This document shows positions 46,701 to 60,160 of a stretch of DNA of 64,000 nt, one piece after another (position 1 is the stretch's first letter; every line of letters begins with the position of its first letter). The notes under the pieces are model-generated. The model was not told the DNA's origin and ran no database searches. It saw only the letters and a program-made list of their open reading frames with translations. This DNA comes from Pseudisothecium myosuroides (taxonomy: Eukaryota > Streptophyta > Bryopsida > Hypnales > Lembophyllaceae). Location: positions 22,500,987-22,564,986 of the forward strand of contig OX637290.1 in assembly GCA_951799445.1 (NCBI GenBank). The letters run 5' to 3'. The position numbers were made by a program, and so were the translations under genes.

Positions 46701-49667
46701 TTCGGGAGATATGAAGACCTGTATATTTTTGTTGGGCGTGGGAAACTTCAGTCTCATCAGAAATACCGTTTTATCTCTGCTCAAATGCCTGTGTGCTTTT
46801 GGCTTGAAACAGATCTTAGTTAAGGAGCATGATAATACCGGTCAACCGGAGATACAACCTCTGTTGGACGAATTAAATAACCAGACAGTTGAGAGCGTGT
46901 TTAGACAATCCAATCTTACGGCTGCACTTCTGACTGCCTTGCCGAATTTTGATTCAGATCCGACTGCTGCCAAGGTGTGATCCATCCCAGTTCTCCGTCT
47001 CAATTTTCGCCCCTTCCCTGCAAGTTAGAATTAGCTCCAATTTATGGGCTTGAACTCAAGATTATTGAGTTAGCCCTTATAAGGAGTCACATGTTAATAC
47101 ACTTTTATTTCTTTCAAGTTAGAAATCTAGTAGTATGTTTGAACCAAGCCATGGAATTAATCCCAAAGGCTTTTTAAGGGACCACTTGGGCTTCTTGGTA
47201 GTTGACTAATCAGATTCCATGATTGAATTCGTCAAGTAATGAAAAGAATGAAGAGTTTAGCACTTCTTTGGCAGTGGGAGAATGTCTATTTTTGAGTAGA
47301 TTTGTATCTCAAATGCCAATTGTTCTAACTTTCAAGCTTAAGCACCAATGCTAAAAGCTGGCCCTATATGAACAGTGCTCTTTTCTTCATTGGATGTACT
47401 TAGCAATAAATTAAGCAAAGATTTGCACAAATTGACACTCGATTCTCAACACATCGGGTACTAAACCTGAGTATCCAAGTATTGTTATGAAAAACACTCA
47501 CATAGGGCGCTTGAATTTGCACATACTGCAGGTGATCCTCGTTATAACTGACGGTGTGTTCGGAACTCTCGGAAATGTCACACTTCCATCTGCACAGTTG
47601 TCAGGTGTGAAACTATTTCTATACAAGTTGCCACGGAGTAATGACACAAACGACTCCTTGGCAAACAACACATTGACTCAACAGCTGTGTGCTGTGGGGG
47701 GGCATTTTGAACCGATTCGGAAGCCGAACAGTCTGGAGAATCCCCTTCTTGTCCTCAATAAGTACTTCTCGTACTTGGCCAACCTGAAGAGAATTGAGAC
47801 AGGTGGACAGCCACAGTACAGTGCTATTTACCAGGACTTTGACCAAATCGGGGGCAACATTACTTCAGTCACCAAACCAAGTACTAGCCTTTCCGTTTGC
47901 TTGTCTTAATTTTGATTCTTTTATTTTCTATTTTTATAATTTTGAACCATATTTTTTATGGTTGAATGTAACTCAGTGATGACTAACTTTCAATCTTGGA
48001 TAGTTTAGTTGCTTATGAATTTGCACGATAGACGTCCCATTTGGTTTTATAGTCATGGAATAGGTAATTGCAAAGCAGGCCAATTTATCAAAAATAATCG
48101 CAGGTTAAGACCTACGGAGCCGCAGGCGGTGAGGTTGGTACTAACCTATGATTATTTTTGATGGCTTGGCCTGCTTTGCAATTACCGGACATAATGTCAA
48201 TGTAGGAGAGTTGAGCTGCTTGACTTCTTTGATTGCCTAACCGATTAAAACATGTCACAAAGGCGAAAGTCTTTTACATTTAGATTATGTTAGGTGAATC
48301 CGCACTCACTAAGTTAATATCGGTTGGTAGCAACAGAGATTCCTCTAAGATTTCTCTCACTCCCAAACCAATGAACTTTCTACTTCATACCGACCTTGTT
48401 GAAAATTTGCACAAAGTCCTTAGTGAGCGTTATAAGTCTTAATCTGCCTCTCCTTAACCAATCAAAACAAGCCACAACAGCGAAATTCTCCTACATTGAC
48501 ATTATGGGGGGATAGTCTCAATATTTTGCGCTTTTGAAGGCCGGCACCTTGAGCCCTATATCTACATCAGTCATTTTGTTGTACTCCTGTCAAAAGTATG
48601 CGTGCTCTAGATTGAGCCAGTATACCACAATGGATTTGTTTCAGACTAACAATGTGATTGTAGTCTTCACAAATTAGACTGCTAATATTGCAAGTAACCT
48701 TGTGTGTGCGCAGCTTTCTCGGCGGCGGGCGATCTGATAGGTGTTGCTGGAATAACGCTCTACCTGGATTTAATGGGCAACTTGGCGAATCCAGTCAAAA
48801 ATGCCTTGCGCGGTAGGCTCACAGGATACAGTGCTCCTACAAAGCCAATCTTACTTACTGCTACAAATTGCACCCTAGTGGTAAGCGATCATCTCAAAAA
48901 CCGTGCTGTCCAAATTAGCCACATTGATGATTTCTTGGCTCTGGACCCCAACAGGGAACAGGAATAAGTATTGCATCATCACGAGCTGCATCTTGAGTTC
49001 ATCATCAATTGGCTTAAGAAAATTGCCAAACGCTTATCGATCAGTGCTACAATATTTAAGGGACATAATGAAGGTGAAAAAGGTTGCGTTTGTTCAGATT
49101 TTTTGTATTTTTTGCCCCTTCGATCCAAGCTGATTTCTACTCCGTAACATCCACAGTGGAACTACATCATGAAGCAAGTTCCAAAGCCTCTCCTAGATTT
49201 TTCGTTGCTCTCCTTATCTTATTAAAGAGACAAAGCCTCTCCTAGCGTAGCTTCTTGTTTCCTAACCGCATAGCGCTTGCAGCTTCTTTGTTGAATTTAA
49301 CTTTGTTGTTTTCTAACTTCAGGATGAAACCACCCAACCATGTGGAGCGAGCAGCGCATATTACGCAGCGAATGGAGGTCTCTGTGAGCAAACAGACTTG
49401 AAGAGCACCATCGAAGACCTGGCTTGTTGCGGAGCATGTAGTGCTGCAAGCGGGTCTGGCAAGTCCGACTCAAAGGGTCTGATCATTGGGTTCAGTGTCA
49501 TAGGAGCACTTGTGGTACTGCTGGGCTTGGGAGTGGCTTGTTATCTGTTTATAAGGAGAAATAGAAAACCTGTTAAGGACGTATTCAAATTCCCAGGGCC
49601 TTCAGAAGATTCTGAAGAGCCTCGGTCTCCAGTTCGGCCCTCTGCAAGTCCACCAGCAACACAATGA
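43771..49667 (+). CDS. VWA/Cache single-pass membrane protein, gene 3
   Basis: The exons are 43771-43933, 44303-44483, 44975-45158, 45856-46122, 46813-46974, 47532-47880, 48714-48880 and 49323-49667, giving 605 residues in unbroken frame. It is the most diverged copy. The pre-VWA motif is RDYDPRNRPWF, closer to the canonical animal form than the Phe version in genes 1 and 2. The metal site is DLAASMN. Exon 3 has an in-frame 18-bp tandem duplication (45051-45086) that repeats MKSF(M/T)S. Exon 6 adds two residues (RKPNSLENP). The tail after the membrane helix is RRNRKPVKDVFKFPGPSEDS followed by a Pro/Ser-rich end, which I take as the ancestral C terminus because its remnants persist downstream of genes 1 and 2. 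Confidence 0.85.
48058..48505. mobile_element. Nested inverted-repeat insertions in intron 6 of gene 3
   Basis: Genes 1 and 2 lack this 450 bp. It contains a 125-bp foldback (about 48062-48185) with arms GGTAATTGCAAAGCAGGCCA and its complement. Next to it is a segment of about 320 bp with inverted ends CATAATGTCAATGTAGGAGA. The two appear to be different elements, one inserted next to or inside the other. Family and exact borders are uncertain. Confidence 0.6.
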
Positions 49668-52600
49668 CGCGGATTTTACATCCACTTTGTGAAATGACTT
49701 AAAGCAGGGATTTTTGGATGTAGTACGTGAAGACTACTGAAGAGTCTATTTGTTTAGGGTCCGACATTGCGTTCCAAAAAGCCTGTCCAAGTGACACTTA
49801 TAATACCAATTTGTAACACTACATACTCCACACCATCTTGGGTGATCTTAGTCAAGCCTACATCACCTTTGAACAAAGTTTACTTCATTCTATTGACAAA
49901 TCTTTATTGTGCGCAAAGGTATTTTATTTTGTCTACATAGACATCATTTGGCTTGTAATTAGTGTTGTATATTGCTCTGAGTTGTTTGATTCTTTCATAA
50001 TCTTTTGCGGTATTCTTGTCTTCATACTTATAGTGACGCAAGCCCACACATGGTTTTGTTCAAAAAGATGGTCTTCCAACTTGTTGAGGAATATTAACCC
50101 CTAATTATAAGTCCGTGCATTTAAAATGAAGTGGATGTGCCTTGGTTGAACTTGATTGTAGCTTTCAAAATAACCATTTTTTATATTTGGTTTAACCAAA
50201 CAAATGAAACCTAATAAGTTTTATTTCTTCTTCATTTCAAAATTTTGAGTTTTTTTGAAATTGCAATGAATTATTGCAATTGCAAGTCTAATTTGTTGGA
50301 ATTCAAATTACATAATAATTGTAAGTTATTCTTTTTTAAATGATTACAAACTTGTTTTATCTTTCTAATTTTTAGTTATGGTAAAAAATCTAGAAACCTC
50401 TACTGGAAATTATAATTAATAGCATTTCAATGACAGTCAACTTTTAGGTCAAAATTGGTTTAGCCAAGTTTTAGAGTAACCTTTGGAATGTTTGTATTGA
50501 AATATATAAGGTTTACTTTGCAACCACAGCTAAAATTGAAGTGATTATTGGAATGATTGAATGAAGCTCGGAAGAAATGAAGCCAAGACAAAAACAGTGG
50601 AATGAAGCTAGGACAAAAATGATGAATTGAAACAACAATGAAAATGCTGGAATGAAGCTAGGACAAAAATAATGGAATTTCAAAGTCATAAGACTCAAAA
50701 TTGAAGCCTATAGGCCATGATAGTGTCTTTTCAATTGAAGGAGTTCAAAAGATTTTGGAGGAATCAATGAGAACCTTTGGGGTTCAATTACTTTGAGAAA
50801 CTAAGGTCCAAAAAAATTTAACTTCAAAATAAATAAAAATGAGATTAAAAGATTTTTGAAGCAATTAATGCGATTGAAATCTTTGACATTTTTGTATTGA
50901 CAAATATAAGGTCTAATATTGGCTATAAGTCAACATACACCTCTAAAGTTTATTATAACAAGTTCACATGTTGCCAAGACTTCCATGCCAACTAAGTTTA
51001 AAGTCTATAAATTTATAGTCCTCAAAAGATGAGCCTATTACCACAATAAAAAGTGAAACAATTCATATCAAATGCAATTGATGCTCCCAAAATATGAAAA
51101 AATTCTATAGCTTTATTATATAGTGTAGAACACCATAGTGCAAATTTTTCTTACCAAGCCACTCTAGATTTAGAAAATCAACGCTCTCTTATTATAGAAC
51201 TATTGATATGAAATTCCAATGACAAGTTATAGGTTGAAACTGGATTAGCTAGTTTTTGAAGTGTCCTTTGGGATTTTTGTGTAGATAAATAAAGGATCTA
51301 CTTTGTGACCTTGGGGTCACGTTGAAGTCACAATTGAAATTGAAGCTTGTAAAGACTTCAATGTCATTTAAAAATTAGATTGGTGTACATAGTTGCCAAG
51401 ACTTTTATGACAAATGAAGTTTAGAGATTTTTAACCCTCACAAGAATTAGTCTACAATCATTTTCTTAAACTTCATTTCACAAATACCTATAAATGTGAT
51501 TTTTGTATTTTCTTGAGGATGTGATAACCTATATGTCTTCTTTAAATGCATATCATATGCAATGTATGCATTTACAATTCATATCAAATGCAAAACATCT
51601 AAAAATCTTTCAATAGATTTATATTATAATATAGAACTCATCGTGCATATTTTTTATTGTATCATTTTAAAACTAAAGAATCAACATTTCATAGTTGCAA
51701 GTTAATTTCTCTTTTATTGTTGGTTTGTATTTCAGCAAAATCCTATATTTTGAACAGAATCATAAATGAACAACTAAAGAGTAAATGAATAGCCAAATGA
51801 AAACTTGATTATCCATAGGAATCTAATGTTTTTTTGGGCTCCAATATCCACATAAAAATGTTTGTTGTTAGGGTCTCCCGATTCAAAAACATGGCTCAAA
51901 ACCTTCAATTGGGTGTCATTGGTAGCGCGGAGAGCAACTAAGCCCTACTATGCTAATTATGTATAGCCCCCTTTTAATACCCTGCTAACACACGTGGTTC
52001 CTTTAAATTACAAAGGAATGACCTCTATGACATCTTCAAAGGTGAAAAGACCTCCAATTGATCTACATTCATTCTCTATAGACCAACGTAAATGAGCTTG
52101 TTTATAACCTTTAGGTAGAAATTGGTTTAGCCAATTTAGTGATATAAATTTTTTGTATTGATAAATACATGGCACAATAGGTGTGAAGAGTCACTTAGAC
52201 GCAACTTGGCCATAGAGTCATATAGCCACATGAATAAAGCAATGAAATGAAGCCACAAACATTATTTCATATAATTTGTATGTCCATTCATCCACATCAT
52301 TGAGAATCACACTTTTTTTAAATAAAAATATTACTCCCCAAAAAATACAAAAATAGAAAAACATAATTTTAACCTTTGAGAGTTGAAGATTTATTTCAAG
52401 GACAAATATATTCCATTGACAAAATTTAAGTCCATAATAATTTAGCCAATATTTGGTGACGTATATTTTTGTATTGACAAATACATGGGGCACTAGGTGT
52501 AAAGAGACAAATAGACACAACTTGGCTATGGAATTTTGAGGTCACACAACTCAAGCCATGAAATGATCATGAAATTGCAACAAATAAAACTATAAAATGA

Positions 52601-55600
52601 AGCCATAATTTGGCCATGGAATCAAAAGAATCATTATATCACCGATTAAAGCCATGAAATGAAGGTACACAAGTGCAACTATGATTATGACTACTGCTTC
52701 AAGTAATTCCTCACCCACAATGCATTATTTTAATAAAATTAGATTAATAAATATAAATTAGACAAGATCCTTTAAAAACTTCAGTTTTGCAGATCTATTT
52801 TCAAACGCAAATTTACATATAATTTTTTTTGTATGTTCAAATAATTTGTATGTCCCATTGTCCATAATTACATTTTTTAATTATATTAAAATAAATAAAT
52901 TTGGCTTTTGAAAATTTTAGAGTTATTAGAGGCACAAATTTATTTATTATTTATAAATTTATTTTGTATATCATATTTTATTGCCTTGTTTACTGCCAAT
53001 GTTGAGAATTTTTTAATAAAGCCAATCATGAAAGCATAGGATTGGCAATTGAAAAAAGACTCTAATATTGAAATCATGCTGATGATATACATATGAGACA
53101 AAAAAAATACCTAGATTGAATATGAAAATTGGGTTGGTGGTGGTGGCGGCATCAAAAATTTCTTTGGTGTAATTAAGTGTTTGCAATGTCTCTTCTTTTG
53201 TCACTGTTTATAAAACTTTTCAAATAAAAGTATTCATTGATATTTCTTCCTTGCAGCTCAATGATAATCAGCTGTGCACAACAACACAAAGCCCTAGTTA
53301 AGTAATTATTCTAATATTCTATCAATATTCTAATATTTAAATTTAATTTAAATATAAAATTAATTAACTATTTTTGACATTGGACTTGAATATTTTGGAT
53401 GTTTTTTGCTTGACAACAAGGCAATGCCTCTCCTAAAGTGCAGTTTATCCCTACTCACATAGAAATGAAAGTAAGAGGAAACTTGACTAATGCAACTTCA
53501 ATTTTAAAAAATCCATTTTCCATTCCAATACAATACAAAAGTTTCTTCTCATTATTTCAGTTAGGTGAAATGTGTGATAAATTGTAATAGCCCTGATCAT
53601 ATAAAAATGGTAAGACCATTGGAGAATGCACACAAATACTATCGGATTAGATAGAAATATGACTCCAAAGGGGATGAAACTCTCAAAATGGATGAATGAA
53701 TATCTTTCATTGTAGGAACAAGCAAACCCTATTTTTTGTAATGTGTAAGGCCAATCTTTGGTGTACCTTCAGTTCTTTGTTTGATCTTATGAATATTAAT
53801 TCAAGGTCCACAAAAGAGCTCTCTTAAAGTTGCAAGATACACAAATGGTGAGGTAGAAAATTTACAACAATCAATTTGGTGAAGTGGTGTAAAAATGCGA
53901 GTTTGGAATACTATTGCAATGGGTTTTGTTCTTCATAGGGAATGGTTTTGCTAGAAAGTATGTATAGAAAAATCTAGTGTTTTATTGTTTTGAAACTCTT
54001 TTCTCTAGTTTGGAGAGATTTGAAAGCTTCGGCACATTGCTAACTAAGTTTGAGACAAAGTGTAATAAAGTGAAGGGCCTACGCTTTCACCCACAGTGGC
54101 CTAAATCCTAGTGAGCTTGCACAACATCCTGATCATAGAGTCGAAGACTGCTTAGAAGATTTGTTGCCTAGTCATGACACATTCTTGTATTAGTACGCAA
54201 AAGTCAACTACCAGGCAAATCCTCATGCAATAGTGTATACTATGGATTCACATTTTGCATCATCTCGGAGATATCGGTTTACGTCATCTTAATGATGAGG
54301 GTGCATGTGCAGAAGTACATTGAGGATGAGAGGTTCACACCGTTCTCCAAGGTCATTCTCAATGACCACTCTTTCATACATTCATACAAAGGCTATATTT
54401 TGGAATTTCTTTTGCTGAGGTCTCTCTTGATGGAACTAGAGCATCAAAACCTTCAATTTTCAATAAGCATCATTGGTAGCACAAAGAACAATGGATTCCT
54501 AGTTTTATTTACACATTTTTACTTTTACAAAGAGCAATATAATTAATATTATTTTCTTTCCTTCAAATTTTTAGAAAAAGACATCTACATTCTAAAATCA
54601 AATTTTGTGCACATGAGAAATGACTTTTTTTTACATATCAACTATATAAAGGATATTATTAAAATACCTTGACAATGGAATTTGGTTTGAAGGTATTATT
54701 AGCTTGTCACTCAATGGTGTTTCAGATTATTACGTGAGAAATTTTCTCAATTTCTTTTCAATGCTAATTATACCTTCTGAATTCATATTTATTCATTGGA
54801 TTATTTTGGTTATATTTACCAAGTTATTTTCATTTATGCTACAAAACTTGTAATGATGACAAATTTTCAAGAATAAACAAATTTTTTTCCTACCAATAGT
54901 CAATTCAATGTAGTATATAGGTAGTATATAGGCAGTCATTGCCTATTTTGAGGTGATAGTGTACAACCATGTACAAGCCTATTAGTAGGGTAGTCAGTGA
55001 ATAATTTTTGTACACGTGGCATGTAGCCATTGAACAAAAATCATTTCCAATTCCCTATATTGAAACACTCACTCTCCTAATTCACTTCCTTCCTCTTCAA
55101 TTGCTTTTTTTGCGCATCAAATCCTAAATTACATTAAAAAATTCAATTTCTCATTTTCCCATTTCATGTAAAACTTTTACATTCAATCTTGAACCCTAAT
55201 CTCTTCAACATTTTTTTCTTCAATCTCATGTCTCCTTCTCTTTTTTTGTCTCCTCGTGTTTCTAAAATTTTCTCAAATGAATTAATTTGAATTCATTCTT
55301 TGAACTAAATTACTTTGAATTCACTCTTTGAAATGAATTACTTTAAATTCATTCTTGAACTGAATCCATTTGAATTCATTCTCTCAAATGAATTCATTCT
55401 TTGAAATGTATTAATTTGAATTCATTCTCTCAAATGAAATACTTTAAATTCATTCTCTATAATGAATTAATTTGAATTCATTGTCTAAAATGAATTAATT
55501 TGAATTTATTCTTCAAAATTAATTATACAAAAATTTAATAAAATCCTTCAATAAATTTAGATTTATTTATTTCTCTACAACCAATTACATTTTAAAAAGT

Positions 55601-56364
55601 CAATTGTAATGTATAATTCAGGCAAGGACAGTGAAAAAGGAAGAATATATACTTGAAATAATTCGTGCGCACTATGACGAATATCAATCTCACACCAATC
55701 TGGCAACTATGAAAATTGACACCAAATTACTAGAGACCGGCATCCAAATATAAGTGCACTTGCAAGCAAGACCCAAACCTCTCTCCAGAAAGTGAGAACC
55801 CTAAAATCACTTCAACGCTTCAACAACTCTGGATGGCCAACGACTTTAACAAAATTTTATTTTTTTATAATTCCCAATTCATGCCTTTGAACGGCCAACG
55901 ACTTTGATTACAATTATTTATTTATTTATTCACAATGCACGGTAGCGGAGGGTGGTTTCAAATTTTTTTAATCTCATCCGACGGCTACTAATTTTTCACT
56001 TGGTGGAGGGGGGAAGGAAAAGGTTGCCATGCAATTCTCAGGAGATAGTTTTCTTTTTGAATTGCAAGGCTATTGATTTTTCGAAGGGGTTATTGTTTTC
56101 ATTTCAAATTGCACGACTGTTATTTTTTTAATTCACATTGCACGGCAGTTGAGGGTAGTCTTAGCTTTTTTTGAATCTCATCCCTCGGCTGTTGATTTTT
56201 CACTTTTTTGGAGGGGAGGGAATAGGTTTCTGACAGTTCTCAATGGATAGTCATGTAGTAAAAATAAAAATTTGATATTTGGAAATAATTTAAAAGTCTA
56301 AATTGAGCTCATAAATGATGTTTAACCATTTTGCAATAGAATTGGTCCTTGAAGAGCTAATTCC
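49668..56364. other. Intergenic DNA with diverged repeats, no supported gene
   Basis: Homology to the other units ends near 49790. Beyond that the DNA is AT-rich. Diverged direct repeats with the theme TTTGTATTGAxAAATA occur near 50490, 50890, 52155 and 52470. A short tandem block with the unit GGAATGAAGCTAGGACAAAAA lies at about 50560-50680. An array built on TTTGAATTCATTCT occupies about 55280-55520. Two 120-bp direct repeats at about 55930-56050 and 56133-56255 share CATTGCACGGCAG-like and CTCATCC(C/G)(T/A)CGGCT motifs. The open frame 54292-54546 has no recognised similarity. Confidence 0.45.
55280..55520. repeat. Degenerate minisatellite based on GAATTCATTCT
   Basis: About eight imperfect units of 25-30 bp alternate TTTGAATTCATTCT with TTTGAAATGAATTA. 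The second half of each unit is close to the complement of the first, so the array can form many small hairpins. Confidence 0.65.
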
Positions 56365-57236
56365 TTAAACCTCTAAAGTCTCATTGTCCTTATAAGATCA
56401 AATGGATTTCAAATAGGTTCCTACGGTCTCAATTTTTGTCATTATTTTTTGAATTTTAATTAGGATAAAAATATGCATTTTTCCTAAGAATATTATTTAT
56501 TTCAATTGGTTCCCGGGAGAAAAATTACACCACATTAAGCACAAAATGTAACTTACTAGGTAGCAAAAGAATTCACAAAAAAATTAAAATTTAAAATATT
56601 TTTTTATATATATTATATTTTTATCTACTTGGAAAGCCTCAGTTCATTCCATCTGGATTAGTGATGTGAAAGTTACGGAACTTCTTCTTTTATGTGCAAC
56701 AATTGCATCTTCTTGTGAAAACAAGGTACTAGATTTGTTTTTAAACTAAATTTTCACAATTTAAAAAAACAAACTCCATGAGGTTTAGCAAGCTTTTTAG
56801 AACATCCTCACCATTGAGATACTTAGAAAGAAAAACTAAATCTTTAATTTCTCTAAGATGGGATTGAACATCTACTTCAACTTTAAAAAATCAATTTTTT
56901 TTTTTGAATTTTTTTCCTAGAATTTGAACTCAATTATTCAACATAAAAAATTTAATTCAATATTGGTAGTGCAAAATTTTTAAGCTAAGAGCAAAATCTT
57001 ATAATCTAATCACACAAGGATCAAAACACTCTTTTCTTCTCTTCAAAATACAAGTATCTTGCAATCTAAGTAGTCAAAGTTTTTGAAATTTCTTTTGCAC
57101 ATTTTTGTACTAGTATGGTATAAGATACCATGGTAAGAGAAGCAAAAAAATAATTAAGTTTTTTACATGTTGCAATAGAAATGATAGTTTTGGATGTTCT
57201 TTGATGAAGAAAAGGCCTTGAGACTTTAGGGACTAA
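56365..57236. mobile_element. TTAA-type element, inverted relative to 2593-3521
   Basis: The left flank is TTAA (56365-56368) followed by ACCTCTAAAGTCTC. The right end reads GAGACTTTAGGGAC before CTAA, a decayed TTAA. The ends are inverted repeats of each other. The body is related in reverse orientation to the elements at 2593 and 36533, for example GGTTCCCGGGAG near the left end. Confidence 0.6.
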
Positions 57237-58237
57237 TATTGAAAGATGAACCTTTCAAGGAAGATCCTATTCAAGCTTCTTCACATGTAGTTTTTTTTTT
57301 CCATACAAAGCATCTTTTTTTTGTTTTTTTGCTAAAAGAATAGATAGAAAAAATATAGTAGTAATGTAGAAATTTGAAGTTTATATCATAAAGTGATAAA
57401 ATATGCTATGCTGTGAAAATATTATGCTAGCCGTTATCAAATCTATTTACAATACACTTAAGCATCTAATTTAGATTTAAAGCATACACAACCAATGACA
57501 TTTAGGAGTGCACAATTTATCTTCAAAGTCAATGTATGTACTGAATTTTGAAATTTTGAAATTTTTGGGCTATTATAATCTTTTAGTATAATATAATAGA
57601 GATAAATATCTATTTAAAAAAAAAAATAGATAAATACAATATAGTCTTTAAGGTTATTTATTGCAATTAGTATATTTGGTACTAAAATTAAAATTTGGAA
57701 AGGAATCCCTGATTACAATTATAATTGTAGCAAAATTAAGGTGAATGTATTCAATGCCATCCACTTTGGTATCTCTAATAACTTAGGGAGTATTGAATTT
57801 ATTTTATAGAAATTTAAATTTCATTTTAAAAAAACACAAGTAGAAATATATATTTTCAAAACTATTTTTAAATTTTTATTTTTATTTTTTATTTTTTTTT
57901 ATTTTTTTCATTTGAAATTTAGTTGTAATAATATTATTTATTTATTTTTTATACATTATTAGTTGGTATACAATGGAATGTTTTTTTTTTAAGTATTATA
58001 ATTAGTTGGTATGTAATATTTTTAATTAATTGCAAATTTAATGTCATATTAACATAAACAATAATTTTGCTACAAAATTTATAATACATTTTTGTGACAC
58101 TTATTGAGATTTTCAATATTAATTGACAGCACATAGTTAATTTCATATAATAAAATATAAAATAAAAACTCACATACAAGTTAAAAGGTCAAAATGAATT
58201 TGGAGATGATGTTAGACTATTTGACCATTGAAAAATC
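57237..58237. other. AT-rich intergenic DNA
   Basis: This 1 kb consists of very AT-rich sequence with long A and T runs. I see no gene, no clear repeat and no RNA gene in it. Confidence 0.4.
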
Positions 58238-59082
58238 TTCAACCCCTATAAGACCGGAGCACATTTTGGAAAATTCACTACTTAGATCAATGAGGATAAA
58301 AAAATTAAAATAGAAGATTCTTTTGCTAGTTGCATTTTATATTATATGAATTATATGCTTGCTAAATTTTAGAAGTATATGTAGAGTTTAATAAAAGATT
58401 CCCTACCAACTTGGATTGCTTAGATTTTTTTAGGTAGCATAACTTTTGATCTAGACATTGATTCTAAAAAAAAATTACAAACTTGCCTAGGATATACATG
58501 CCTGCACCTTGTTTCAATATTTGTAAAAATCTAATAAAAATTGACATCATAGGAGTATGCCCCAATTTTCAATTGTAAAGATGTATTACAAAAAATAATT
58601 TTCAAAATTATAAAGATGTATTACAAAATAGATCATATCCATAAGATTAGAACAATTAGTATACAACCCAATATTTTTTAATAAAATTGGAAGTCAAAAT
58701 TGAAAATTCCTTTAAAAATCAATTGCAAATTGAATATTTGTGGTTTTTACAATAATTTTTTTTTTATGTTCAAAATTTTAAAGTTCTAATTTTTAGTAAC
58801 TTTTGAAGATTTTATTTTTATTTTCTATTCAATTTGTTTTTAAAGGGTTAATTTTTTTAATTGAAAAAGTTACTTTTTGAGGCTAGACCTACTAATATTT
58901 TTTGCGTTATAGAATATTAGCAAAGCAAAGACTTCAGAATCTATACCATACAAATGTTAAAGAACTAATACATAAATCTTCAAAAAAATTAATGGATGAA
59001 AAAAATGCATTTTCGTATGCTTGTGATGTGTTTGCATTTGTCTAGTGTTTGAAATTTGAACGTTTGGTTGTTAAAGAATTAA
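58238..59082. mobile_element. TTAA-type element, second subfamily, copy 2
   Basis: Its right half aligns with the element at 8271-8808, sharing AGCAAAGCAA, TGTTAAAGAACTxATAC and TATGCTTG. The left flank is a decayed TTAA (TTCA, then ACCCCTATAAGACC), and TTAA is at 59079-59082. It is older than the copy at 8271, judging by its decayed ends. Confidence 0.55.
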
Positions 59083-60160
59083 AGCCCCGCTTTTGCGCCA
59101 AATAGTCAAACATCAAAGTACAAATAGCAATGAAAATAGTATAAAAAATAATTATTATTTTATGTTTTACATCCTAATCTGTAGAGAACATATAAAAAAT
59201 TTAGTGAAGAGACCAAAAGATTTACAAAATGTTGTCATTGCCATGATGGAATATTGATTGTATTTTAAATCTCATGAATGTGTGCTTGGAGGGAGCATAC
59301 ATTAGAATATAAATTAGCTTTGAACATAGTTGCATCTTTTGGAAATGGGACTCTTAAATATTTCTGAAAGAGATACCACCAACATCCGCCATATATTCTA
59401 GTGGAAACATGGATTTTATAAGCTAGGGATTTAAATGATCTATAAAGAGAGACCCATGACTAAATAGATTAATTGGGGTCTTCTTATTGGTCATTTATGC
59501 CTAGTCTATGTAGACCATGTTTTTTCTAGTTATATATACCAAATAGGTCAAGTATCATTTTGTTTCCAAAACAAGTATAAAATCCTTCATACAAGGTACT
59601 CATTAATTTTGAAAACAAATTGTAATTACTTTTTAATTTTTTAGTTATGTATCAAATATATAAAAATAATATTTTTGAGCCTACTTACTATATGCATTCC
59701 AAAAATGATTTTATATAAAGAAAATTGAACAATGTTGCAAAGGTGCACATGCAAGATTGCAAGTTGCGTATATATGGATACATACCGGTACATATAATAT
59801 GTTCTTTACATCCAAGAAGCTAAATAATTTCATTGCCTATCAACTCAAGTACAAAAATGAAAGAAAATTTAGTTGGTTGGCAATGAGTCACAGGTGCAAC
59901 CATCTAGGACAAGTCTTGTTACAAAAAATTGTTTTGATATTGACAAGTGAAAGTAAGAAGCATTAATTTCATAACAATGTTCTTCCTTCAATTGTCTTTT
60001 ACAAGGAGAATCAAATGGTATATAGCAAATTTGAACTTCAAAATGTTTAGAAAATCTCTTTTGTAGCTATTGTTGCAAGTATACTTTTGTCTTCAAGTTG
60101 GATTAATTTTTGGTGAAAAAAGGAAAACATCAAAGGTCAATCCATTAGGGTTCTTTCAAT
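59083..60160. other. Upstream flank of the aldo-keto reductase pseudogene
   Basis: AT-rich DNA with no supported gene. A promoter for the broken aldo-keto reductase gene would lie here, but no specific motif stands out. Confidence 0.4.

Larger units (their letters stand above)
10608..49790 (+). repeat. Three-unit tandem segmental duplication
   Basis: Matching units start near 10608, 25790 and 42719. Unit 1 is about 15.2 kb, unit 2 about 16.9 kb and unit 3 about 7.1 kb, ending near 49790 soon after its gene. Each unit contains the upstream region, the eight-exon VWA/Cache gene and, in units 1 and 2, a long 3' spacer that ends in MCTS1-like remnants. Exons, introns and spacers all align. Differences in length come mostly from transposon insertions present in one unit only. 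Stretches of intron 3 in units 1 and 2 look identical for over 300 bp. Confidence 0.9.

Noticed and set aside
54292..54546. Possible transposase fragment
   Set aside because: The 84-residue frame has no motif I can tie to a transposase, and flanking sequence shows no element ends.
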